A DNA stretch of 64,000 bases from Populus alba. Lineage: Eukaryota; Streptophyta; Magnoliopsida; Malpighiales; Salicaceae. The notes beneath the pieces are model-generated. The model was not told where the DNA came from. It searched no databases and saw only the letters and a list, made by a program, of their open reading frames with translations. Made by a program: the position numbers and the translations under genes. Positions 45,346 through 55,250 of this stretch are shown piece after piece (within the stretch, counting starts at the first letter, position 1; each line of letters opens with the position of its first letter). The DNA lies in contig NC_133287.1 in the NCBI RefSeq assembly GCF_005239225.2, positions 7,111,493-7,175,492 of the forward strand, given 5' to 3'.

Positions 45346-45719
45346 TCAAATTAAAGGGGATGCAAATACCTGTTATAAAAGGCGATCATTTATGATAAAT
45401 GGCGAAGACACTTTGTTTCAGAAGGTGTAAGTGGAGCTATTAAGCATTCCGAGTGAACGGGTGCAGGTGCGATGATGAAAGGTGTAGGAGCTTGCAACAT
45501 GGAAATCGAGATGCAGGACTGCTCTTTCTTTTTATGTAATCAGTGGCCCTAGATTCTTTGGATTTTAGTTTCACTAATGTCATTCTTTTTAAGCATTATA
45601 ATTACTCTTTTTTTTAGTGATTCTATATTAATAACAGTGTTTTTTTAGTGAATGCTGCATTAAGGAATCTAAAAGATCCAAGGAGGAAACTGGAAGATCG
45701 GGTTTGCATCAGGATCTTC

Positions 45720-45941
45720 TCAAATCTTCACCCCTTGAGGCACGGTTATCCAGCCACCCATCGAGGCCCCTAGCTTGACAAGGCTATCTGTGCTATGATA
45801 ATTGATGTTGATAATCCATGCTGTCATTAGCGAGCCGAGTTGCTCCTCGGAAACATCACTGTCATGATAATGGCATATGTTCGATCTGATAAATGCACCA
45901 AGTGATTTTCTGTGGAGAGTAATCACCGCATTTTGCCACAA
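45720..45941 (-). pseudogene. Unrecognised protein-like ORF, possibly a gene remnant
   Basis: The minus strand gives 73 codons ending GASMGGWITVPQGVKI, then a stop, after which the same frame continues protein-like (EDPDANPIFQFPPWIF) to a second stop. The alternation of polar and hydrophobic residues looks like real protein. I do not recognise the family and see no other exons. Confidence 0.3.
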
Positions 45942-46326
45942 AAAAATACATGCATAGATGAAGATGTTAACATTTAAATTGGTGGGTGAAGTCTGTAAGG
46001 AAACGCCTCGAGATTTAATATTTTGGGATTTTCAATGAAAATTGACTGTAGTTTGATCTTTTATATATATATATATATATATAAGAATTGAAGTTAATCT
46101 CTTTTCTTTTTCGTTTGTAAAAAATCGACTGGATTACTGTATCCGTACCAGAGTATATGAGCAACCAAAACAGAAGCACCAGAACCTCGAATATTGGGAA
46201 ATCTGGCATTTCTTCCATGTACATAAATCCATTACAAGCAATCTAATGACAAAAAGGAAAGCATCTTTCCGCAGCTCTCCTGACTACTTGGAACACCATT
46301 AAGTGATTCGATCAACAGTATAGCTG

Positions 46327-46440
46327 GCTTAATTAGCATGAACAGTGTTCACGTGAGCTACACTACACTATTCGGTACATGAATAGTGTAACATGCATAC
46401 ACTGTTCGGTACAGTGTATGCATGTTATATTGTTGAACAC
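46327..46440. repeat. Palindromic element 3' of DJ1D copy 2, rearranged
   Basis: Shares TTAATTAGCATGAACA, TTCACGTGA and ATGCATGTTATATTGTT with 34498-34625, but the inner arms are rearranged. A second hairpin here pairs CATACACTGTTCGGTACAGTGTATG. The outer right arm is incomplete. Confidence 0.65.
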
Positions 46441-46631
46441 TATATGGGACTCATGAACAGTAAAATCCATTTTTTTATGTAACCAAACATCTAGTAGTTG
46501 TGTTCTGTTTAAAACGCAGCCGCAGATGTATAAACAAACACAAACAATAAAGCAGGGCCATCAAGGGCTTTGAATCCGGATGTTATTCGAGAGACATACA
46601 TGATCAGGTAAGTATTATTGCAACAGCACAG

Positions 46632-48525
46632 CTAGAATGACACTCGGATGCCAAGTAAGGCCATCAGCTGAGACACAAACTGAGGGTGCCCTGGCCATGC
46701 GGCTCCGGTAACCAAGTTTTCGTCGGTGTAGCAACGATCGATTGGATCCGGTTCTAGCCATGTTGCCCCTCCCAGGAGGACGTTCAGCTTCACAGCAGGG
46801 TATGCGGTGCATTTTCTTCCCTGCAGCAACAAGATTCACATATACAAGAATAAGGATGGCAGGTGTGAAGAAAATGATTACTTGTGTGATTCTATGAAAG
46901 TGAAACAAAACATTGGACACTACCTTGAGAACTCCCGCAGCAGCTAGGATCTGCTGTCCGTGACAAATAGAGGCGACTGGCTTCTTTGATTGCATGAATT
47001 TCTTCACCAAGGCAATCACTGTCTCATCCAGTGCCAAATATTCCGGAGACCGGCCTCCAGGGATGACGAGAGCGTCGTAACTGGAGGCGTCCAACCCTTC
47101 ATAGGAAGCTGTTAGAATGAAATTATGGCCTGGCTTCTCAGTGTATGTCTGGTCACCTTCAAAGTCATGGACTGCAGTCGGGCAGAAATCCCCAGCCTTC
47201 TTCTTGGGGCAAACTGCATCAACGTGGCACCCGAGAGCTTGAAGGGATTGAAGAGGAACAGTAACCTCATAATCTTCCATGAAATCCTGAAAGCAAGAAG
47301 AAGAGAATAAATACTTCTTAGTAAACAAGAAAAAACACTTGTTTCTTCGAGCTTGATGACAGGAACCAGAGACAAATAACTTTTGCATTAGAACTTACCC
47401 CACAGAGAAACAGAATCCTTTTATCTGAACCAGCTATCTCGCCTCCCAGTGCCTTCACAACAAGCTGGATGTACTCAGGATGCGCCTTATAGATAACTCC
47501 AGTAATGAGATTGCCATCAGAAACACAATCCATCATGGTTTTGGGTTCAATCCAGTGAGCACCGGCATCGATGAGAACAGGTCTCAGAGCATGGAATGCA
47601 GTGCACTTCCGGCCTTTTAATAAGCCTGCAGCTGCCAAGATCAATGGCCCATGGCAAATAGCAGCAATCAGCTTTCCTGAATCGGAAAATTGCCTCGCAC
47701 AGTTTAGCACAGATTCATTTATGGCAAGATATTCTGGAGCCCTTCCTCCTGGTATAACAAGCGCATCATATTTGCTGAAATCAACTTCATCGAAAGTTGC
47801 ATTGAGACTAAAGTTGTGCCCAGGCTTCTCAGTATAAGTCTACAGCAAGTAAGGTTCCAACAAACACATCAGAACTAAGGAAATGAATGGCCATATTATG
47901 GATCTACTTTATTAGTTTCAGAAAAGTCAGAAATCTTAGATTTGAAATCTTCTTTAATCCAAGAAGATTTGCCTAACACAATGAATGGCCATATTATGGA
48001 TCTACTTTATTAGTTTCAGAAAAATCAGAAATCTTAGATTTGAAATCTACTTCAATCCAAGAAGATTTGCCTAACACCATGGGTTTTGTCCACTAATATC
48101 TGGAGACTGACATTCTAACATGCCCTATACAATAATTTGCACATCCATACAAGACATAGATGGAGGTGTTACAAAGAGATATGTATTGCCAAGCAAACAA
48201 TAATTATATAATAACAAATTAATAAATACAAGGAAGGGGGGGACCTGATATCCATGATAGGCACCAGAGTCCTCAACTGTAGTGCGGCAATAATCACCAG
48301 CTTTCTTTCCAGGACAAACAGCATCAACTGCTATTCCATAAGCCTGCAAGGCTTGAAATGGAACCATAGCCTGCAAAAACAATAACAAAACCCCATCACT
48401 TAAAAAGAAGAAAAACAACCTCAAAATGAGAAAGATAGATGAAAACGAAAGTAACCCACCTCATAATCTTCCATGTAATCCCCACATAACAACAGAACTT
48501 TCTTCTGTGGCTTGCAATTAGCCAT
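46632..48525 (-). CDS. DJ1D: DJ-1/PfpI double-domain protein, DJ1D type, copy 2, 394 aa
   Basis: Exons on the minus strand: 48525-48460, 48370-48245, 47839-47399, 47286-46924, 46820-46632. Phase 0 throughout and the same lengths as copy 1. Both nucleophile elbows are intact (Cys126 and Cys319 by the same numbering). Visible differences from copy 1 are few: RTTVED for RTQVGD in exon 2, [13 protein letters not shown] for [13 protein letters not shown], and AFHAL for AYHAL in exon 3. The Q-to-P change directly follows the CHG elbow of domain 1 and is the substitution most likely to affect activity. It probably shares the glyoxalase/chaperone-like role of copy 1. Intron 2 is short, with a local 98-base duplication. 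Confidence 0.93.
47883..48078. repeat. 98-bp tandem duplication in DJ1D-2 intron 2
   Basis: The stretch starting ATGAATGGCCATATTATGG at 47883 recurs at 47981 with a few substitutions. It includes the 'ctttattagtttcag' site at which copy 1 carries the WAKL insertion. Copy 1 has a single version split by the insertion. Confidence 0.85.
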
Positions 48526-48757
48526 TGCTGATGCTAACAATGACGCTTGAGATCTAGCTCTCTGTGTATTGCTATTTGAGTGATTATAAATTTATAAGTG
48601 CAGGAGAAACGTTTTGGTCTTTAACTCTCTTTGTTAATGTTGACTCTATCTCGATGCACATTCTGACGAATAAAATAAAGAAAATGGGAGTTTTTTTATT
48701 AACGTAAACGACTCATGTTCGGTCTCATCCTATTCATATAAAATTAAAAACATCGAG

Positions 48758-48764
<7 letters not shown>

Positions 48765-48798
<34 letters not shown>
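48765..48798. repeat. A-run and (TA)n microsatellite upstream of DJ1D-2
   Basis: An A tract followed by about 13 TA units. The equivalent run by copy 1 (37725-37743) is shorter. From here to 49355 the DNA is AT-rich duplicated flank with a degraded MITE-like stretch at about 49005-49145. Confidence 0.8.
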
Positions 48799-48810
<12 letters not shown>

Positions 48811-49379
48811 TTGTTGTGCGTTGTGCTTAGCTCAATTGGTTTGTGGACGTGTCTTAGTCGAAGCTTCTGTTACATGGAGATTTGACCACCAATTATGCTA
48901 GCCGCCTCTCCTCTGTCTTAACTTCACTTGCGGAGTTTTGAAAATGTTTGTTCAATTAATACATGCTATATCATTTTTATTGTGAATTTTTTTATTCAGA
49001 AATAAATTAAAATAATATATTTTTATTTTTTAAAATTGATTTTTAACACCATTATATTAAAATAATATTAAAAACATTAAAAAATAATTTCAAATAATTT
49101 TTTATTTTTTAAAACATGATTACACTGCAATAGCAAACAGGGTATTTCAAACCTCTCTTATATTTCCTTGAAAAATCTCCTCAAATATTAGTAAAATATT
49201 TTCATCCGCAACAACCTTATAATCTTTTTGGAAACCAACATTCCCTTCAATTTAATTTCTTTTTTATATTCTTATTTTATTTTAATATATTGATATTAAA
49301 AAGAATCCTTTCAAATCAATCATACATCATTAATTAATCATTGTGCTCTTTCTTTACAGCCCCATGCTCTAAGACGTTC

Positions 49380-49480
49380 CTTATGCATCCTTGGAGTATA
49401 AATCTAAGTTTTATATACGATTTCCCCCCTGAAAAGTAGAATCAAATACCCATTACCTCAAAATGCCCCATAAATGTCAC
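49380..49480 (+). pseudogene. Small LRK10L pseudogene remnant beside DJ1D copy 2
   Basis: 'ccttggagtataaatctaagttttatatacga' and 'cctcaaaatgccccata' match 38525-38625 of the LRK10L pseudogene almost base for base. Only the matching wording identifies it. It has no coding ability. Confidence 0.7.
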
Positions 49481-49963
49481 TAAGAATATTTTTTTATTTT
49501 AAATTAATATATTTTTAGTATTTTTATATATTTTAATGTGTTATGTGAAAAATAATTTTAAAAAATAAAAAAATATTTTTAAATAATTTTTAAAAAAATA
49601 AAATTGATACCGTATTTCCCCAAAACCCCTGGTAATATTGCAAAAAAAATCTGTGGGACAGCACAAGGTAAACTTCCCAGTAAGTCAGTAACTATCATTT
49701 CAAGTGGTAAAAAGGCCAGCTGGTCAACTTGCACTGCTTATATTTACCGTACATTCAAATTTCAACAGTCTTAAGATTTCAGGTCAGATATGGCCAAGCC
49801 TCCTGTTACAAATATTTTCAGAGGCAGAGAAGCTCCATTAATCAACTCAAACTCACCCTCTCAAAACCTTCATTATACTGACCCCCTCATCACCCTCCTC
49901 CCCCATAATTTATTCACCACCGTGTCTCATCCTCTTTCTCCTCCACAAAATCAAGATTCCTAA

Positions 49964-52890
49964 ATGAACCACAACTTCCTTTTAACATCTCCAATAATAA
50001 ACCTCTTTATTGTCACTTTGTTCCTCATGGCAAAGAAAGCCTCATGTACAGACCCTCAGTTCCTGGCTTGTAATCCCGAAAGCTGTGGCGATGGCCAAAA
50101 CATAAACTTCCCATTTTACATCCAAAACAAGCAAGAACCCTCCTGTGGCTACCCTGGATTCAGTCTCTCTTGCAATAACAAAGGCAAGCCAGTCCTTAAA
50201 CTGTCCAATAATGAGTATATCATCCACGAAATCTACTACCAAAACCAGTCTCTTCGTGTCTCAAATGCAGCTATTTTTGGGAAAAGCACCTCCTGTATTC
50301 CTCAAATACAAAACATGTCTCTAGCTGATGACAGGTTCCGTCTACCTTCTAGCAGAGCAAGCCTCTTCTTGCTTTACAACTGCAACTCAACAATGCTATC
50401 AAATGATAGTGAACTTCTGAATTACAAGGTTGATTGTTTTGGGGAGAATGGAACTTTTTCAACTCTAGCAATGCTTGATGATGATCCTCTGTTGGGTCCT
50501 GCATCGGACAAGTGTGAGACTGGAGCTGTGGTACCTGTGGATGTGTATAGAGGAGAGAATGTTGGCAGTGAGAGGATGCCATTGTTAGAAAGAGGGTTTG
50601 TGTTGAATTGGATAGCAAGTAATTGTAGCAGCTGTGAAGAGAGTGGTGGCAAGTGTGGATTTGATAACGCCACATACCATTTCAAATGTTTCTGCCCTGA
50701 TAGACCTCATTCTTGGGCTTGTAATTCCGGTGAGTCATTTTATTTTTTATTTTTTCCTGTCTTGAAATTTTGTTAATGTTATTTTATGGCATAGAGCCAT
50801 TGCCCACTTGTTTGCCTTGGCTAAGAAGTTCATCGTTGTGTGTTACGCTGGGATCTTTATGTCCACACAACAATGGTAAAAAAAAAAAACACTCTCTTCC
50901 TTCCACTGTCTAGAAGAGTCCATCTTGCTAGGCTAGCAAAGTCTTCGATGAACAGTGGCATACAACGCTAGCAAACTGGCAGGAGGCACTGGGTGGTTGA
51001 GGCAAAGAGTCTTCGATGAAAAAAGAGGAGATAGCTACTTTCATGCATGTATATAAACTTGATTTTTTTAATATTTACACAATTTGATTTGTATCATTTT
51101 CTGAATGATTCTTCAGGAATAGAACTGGTTCTGTTTCAATGAATTTAGATCAGGAAATTAACTTGCAGCTGTCTGTTTTTTCTTCTGCATTGCCTCAGCT
51201 CTTATTATTCGAACATAACATTATGTTCTGTCAACTATGATGCAGGGAACGGCAACATGGGACGAAAGCTTATAATAGGTAACAGAATAATATATCATTT
51301 TTATGCTTTACATGTTCCTTCATAATCTTCACTTGAATTCGACTGTCGTATGCTTTTCTCCATGCCTGTCCATCATCAAGGCGTAAGAACAGGAGGCCAA
51401 GCTATAATGATAATTCTGTTGCCATTATGCATTTCCCTTTTCTGATTAAAAGCAGAGTTCTCTCTTTCAGTGAAATTGAACAAGGCAATCATCGTTTTCA
51501 TCCCTCGCATTAGTTTCTTCCATCAAAAAACCTGACCAAGACGGGCACTATATCTCCCAACTGAAACTGTTCTCCTCCTTCTCCAATCTGTTAAGCAAGC
51601 GTAGTACAAAGTGTTTAGCAGCACATGTGCATACAAGGCATGCTTTACCAAACTTTCCTTCACTGTAAGAGGTTGAAACCTCTTCAAAAATAGTTTAAAT
51701 GACTCATTCGAAGACTGCATTATTTTCCTTCCTCATCCCCTTTCTTTACTGCAGCTGCTTCAGCTGCCGGCGTTGGAGTTCTAATAATTACAATCTGCTG
51801 CGTCATCGTCAGAATGTTCTCACCCGTCAATTTCCTTTCCTGTTTGAGAAAAACCAGAGGAAGTCGAAGTATAGAGGTTTTTCTGAGGAACTATGGAACA
51901 TTGGCACCAAAAAGATACAGTTATTCAGAACTTAAAAAAATGACCAAAACCTTCAAAGAGAAACTAGGCCAAGGAGGCTATGGAAGTGTTTTCAAAGGCA
52001 ATTTACCTGATGGTCGTCTTGTTGCTGTTAAAGTCTTGAAGAAATCAAAGAGTAATGGAGAAGAATTTGTCAACGAAGTTTCAAGCATCAGCCAGACTTC
52101 CCACGTCAACATTGTTACTCTTCTGGGGTTCTGTTTTGAGGGTTCCAAACGAGCTCTAATCTACGAGTACATGTCTAAGGGGTCACTTGACAAGCACATA
52201 TATGAAGAAAATCTCTCGAAGGCAGATCGCCAATTGGGGTGGGAAACACTATACCAAATTGCAGTTGGCATTGCTCGAGGATTAGAATACTTGCACCGAG
52301 GATGCAACACAAGGATTTTACATTTCGACATCAAGCCTCGTAATATTCTTCTAGATGAAAACTTCTGTCCTAAAATTTCTGATTTCAGCCTGGCTAAAAT
52401 ATGCCCCAGAAAAGAGAGTATCGTATCGATGATGGGTGCAAGAGGAACCATTGGATACATTGCCCCCGAAGTTTTTTGTCGAAATTTTGGAGGGGTCTCT
52501 CACAAATCTGATGTTTATAGCTACGGGATGCTAGTATTAGAAATGATTGGAGGGAGAAAAAACTTCTGCGTCGGAGCTGGCAATACCAGCGAGATCTATT
52601 TTCCATATTGGATACACAAGCGTCTTGAACTAGGTGAAGAACTTGGACTCCGAGGAACGGGCAACAGAGTGGAAGAGCAGATTGCAAGAAAAATGACTTT
52701 GGCAAGCTTGTGGTGCATACAAACTGATCCCTCAAATCGGCCACCCATGTCTCGAGTGGTACAAATGCTGCAAGGAAGCCTCGAGTCCTTGCCAATCCCA
52801 CCGAGACCGACCCTGTCTTCCCCTCCAAGACCTCCTCGTGGATCAATTTCAGATTCCTCGAGCGCCGCTGTCATAATCCATGACCTTTAA
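49964..52890 (+). CDS. LRK10L-type receptor-like kinase, 644 aa
   Basis: Three exons: 49964-50729, 51246-51278 and 51755-52890 (1935 nt, GT-AG, in phase). Order: signal peptide (about 1-27), GUB_WAK galacturonan-binding domain ([17 protein letters not shown]...[10 protein letters not shown]), WAK-associated C-terminal domain ending [26 protein letters not shown], a membrane span (about 263-286; exon 2 and the start of exon 3), then a Ser/Thr kinase. Kinase landmarks: GQGGYG 338-343, Lys359, [11 protein letters not shown] from 456, DFS in place of DFG at 476-478, APE 503-505. HFD instead of HRD makes it a non-RD kinase, usual for this family. Relatives are LEAF RUST 10-like kinases with roles in defence or hormone signalling at the plasma membrane. 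The start is the first Met before the signal peptide. Ser for Gly in DFG is unusual. Confidence 0.9.
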
Positions 52891-53049
52891 GTTTTAAATA
52901 CGCATAGCGTCTTCCTTGCACCAGGCCATGAAGCATTGTACCAAAAATATCTAGGAAAACTCCATGGCCTGAGCTAGTCAATATAGGATATTGCTCTCGA
53001 AGACTCTCTGCTGTTTGCATAATTCAGATGCAGAAAATCCGTTGTATCT

Positions 53050-53235
53050 ACGTTTCAATTAATATATTTTTTTAATAACTTTAAATTAATATATTTTTAA
53101 TATTTTCAAATCATTTTAATATGCTGATATCAAAAATAATTTTTTTAAAAAATTAAAAAACATCATTAGCATGCATTTTAACACGAAAAGCTATTTGAAA
53201 AGCAACCGCAACTATACTGCCAAACAAGCTCTAAT
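53050..53235 (-). mobile_element. Tourist-like MITE copy, minus orientation
   Basis: Reads 'ttgatatcagcat', 'aacatcattagcatgcat.ttaacacgaaaagctatttgaaaagcaaccgcaactatactgcc' and ends CAAACAAGCTC followed by TAA. This is the reverse complement of the 37786-37989 family with the TTA/TAA flank. Left limit approximate. Confidence 0.65.
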
Positions 53236-53292
53236 CAACTAGCGTGTTGGCGATTTGAGTTCTAAATACAGACTTCAAACAAAATCTTCTAG

Positions 53293-53520
53293 CTTTAGTG
53301 CTTGTTTTGTAGTGTTGTAGGAGTTGTTTTTCAAATAACTTTTTATGTTAAAATATATATTAATGATGTTTTTTTTTTTAAAAAAATTATTTTTGATATC
53401 AGCATATTAAAGTTAAAACACTAAAAATATATTAATTTAAAATTAATAAAAAAATAAAAAAAAATTAATTTTTTTAAAAAACATTTTTAAAATGCAAAAA
53501 GTTACGGTTCCTCTAATATC
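53293..53520 (+). mobile_element. Tourist-like MITE copy, plus orientation
   Basis: TTA at about 53299 precedes GTGCTTGTTTTGTAG. Then come 'gagttgtttttcaaataactttttatgttaaaatatatattaatgatg' and 'aaaattatttttgatatcagcat', the family order. It faces the copy at 53050-53235, so the two could pair as an inverted repeat. Confidence 0.65.
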
Positions 53521-53984
53521 AAAATGGGAGGGCTAGAAGAAGTGTGATCAGTTTCAGCACATTTTTTGCATCAGTAAGACCATCAGTTGCTTGTCGTCAT
53601 TACACAGGGTCGAAGATGATTTTGAAACACAAATTTAGTTTAAATTGTTCTTGCAGGCTTAGTTTTTTTTTTAATACATCATATTAATATTGTCGATGTG
53701 TTCTTAAAATCATCTGAGAAGAAACTTAAGTCTTGATTGACATGCAAGCTAGCACGAGGGTACTTTTACCATAAAAAAGAATAATCAAAATTTATATACT
53801 ATATTACTAAAATTAATAAAGACATAAAAAAATTAATTCCTTAATTCCAATTGAGCTCCCAGACGTCTCCAAATACTCAAAATGCTACACACCTCTCTCA
53901 TCTTTTCCCTAATATAGGAATCGTTTATTTTTGCAATTGCGCCTGACTTATAGACTATTTGTTTTTTAAGTTGCGCCGATAATA

Positions 53985-54180
53985 GGGGTGTTTAAAAGTA
54001 TATTAATAGTTATTTTTTAAAAGTATTTTTATTTAAAAATATATTAAAATAATATATATTTTTTTTTAAAATTATTTTTATTATCAGCATATCAAATCAT
54101 CTAAAAATAAAAAAATTATTTTTTAAAAAAATTATTTTTATTTTTTATTTTTAAAACATAAAAACAAACAATTTTTTCTC
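53985..54180 (+). mobile_element. Degraded MITE-like repeat
   Basis: 'aggggtgtttaaaagtatattaatagt' followed by 'aaaattatttttattatcagcatatcaaa' and a terminal 'aaaacataaaaacaaac'. This is family-like order with heavy drift. Ends approximate. Confidence 0.45.
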
Positions 54181-54359
54181 TAATTTGATCACATATGTAT
54201 CATAAGATTATTCCCAACTGATACTAATTAATACAAATAAATCCTTTTGTTTTCCTATTAATAATTTTGATACAATTTTTTCATGTCGAACTAAATAACA
54301 CGTTGTTGGTTTATACTTTTAAGAATGATTTCTTTTTGTTTTCTCCTTCTAAATTTTTA

Positions 54360-54575
54360 GGGTATATTTGAAAATGTAGTAACGATTACGGTTTAAAGTA
54401 TTTTTTATTTAGAAATATATTAAAATAATGTTATTTTATTTTTTAAAAATTATTTTTAATATTAATACATCAAAACGATCTGAAAATATATAAAAAATTA
54501 ATTTTAAGCAAAAGTAAATTTCAAATTTTGATGGAATGCGATTTAAACTATGTTTCCAAATAGGGCTTAATAAAT
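54360..54575 (+). mobile_element. Degraded MITE-like repeat
   Basis: 'gggtatatttgaaaatgtagtaacgattacgg', then 'aaaaattatttttaatattaatacatcaaaacgatctg'. Clearly related in layout to the MITE family, with uncertain ends. Confidence 0.45.
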
Positions 54576-54584
54576 TTCAAATAT

Positions 54585-54795
54585 TAGCCCGTTTGTTTTT
54601 GCGTTTCAAAAGCGTTTTTGAAAAAAATTAAAATTTTTTTATTAACTTTAAATTAATATGTTTTTAGTGTTTTCAAATCATTTTGATATGCTGATATCAA
54701 AAATAATTTTTTAAAAATAAAAAATATCATTAGCATGCATTTTGACACGAAAAATTATTTGAAAAATAACTGCAACTACATTGCCAAACACGCAT
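54585..54795 (-). mobile_element. Tourist-like MITE copy, minus orientation
   Basis: The left end GCCCGTTTGTTTTTGCGTTTC after TTA and the right end '...gcaactacattgccaaacacgc' match the reverse of the family. The body has 'gatatgctgatatcaaaaataattttt' and 'atcattagcatgcattttgacacgaaaaa'. The best preserved copy of the cluster. Confidence 0.7.
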
Positions 54796-55250
54796 GTGTG
54801 CATGTCCTGATGAGTAATGCTTGCATTTTAATGATATTTTTTTTATTTGAGGAAAAAAACTTATTTTTAATTGATGAACGAATTAATTTAAATATATTAT
54901 TAGTTTTTGTTTTTTTTATTTAATATGTTTTCTATATTAAGAATTTTAGTGGAATATGTGAGAGTTCTATGATATTTTGGAAGAAAAAAAAGGGGGGGGG
55001 GGACAAGAAAATTTGGAGGATAAAAATAAAAATAGAAATATCTATGAGCCTTTATGTTAGCAAACGAGGGATTAAATTGAAACTTTCGCGGCTTTCATTC
55101 GAGTTCAATATTGAGAATTGTTTATCTGTAAGGTTTAAATATACTATAATATAAATATAGGGACTAAATCAAACTTTACCAGCACACTACAAATAAAGAA
55201 GACAGTCATCACAGTACATTCTTCTCTCCAGCTGCGAAAGCTAAACGACC

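Larger units (their letters stand above)
46320..49480. repeat. Duplicated block, copy 2 (DJ1D-2 plus flanks)
   Basis: Counterpart of 34441-38630, in the same orientation. It lacks the WAKL-fragment insertion and the MITE. It has its own 98-base tandem duplication in intron 2 and a longer (TA)n run upstream. The LRK10L pseudogene portion is reduced to about 100 bases (about 49380-49480). Confidence 0.85.

Noticed and set aside
51523..51720. Minus-strand ORF inside LRK10L intron 2
   Set aside because: Lies in an intron with no splice partners or recognisable protein pattern.
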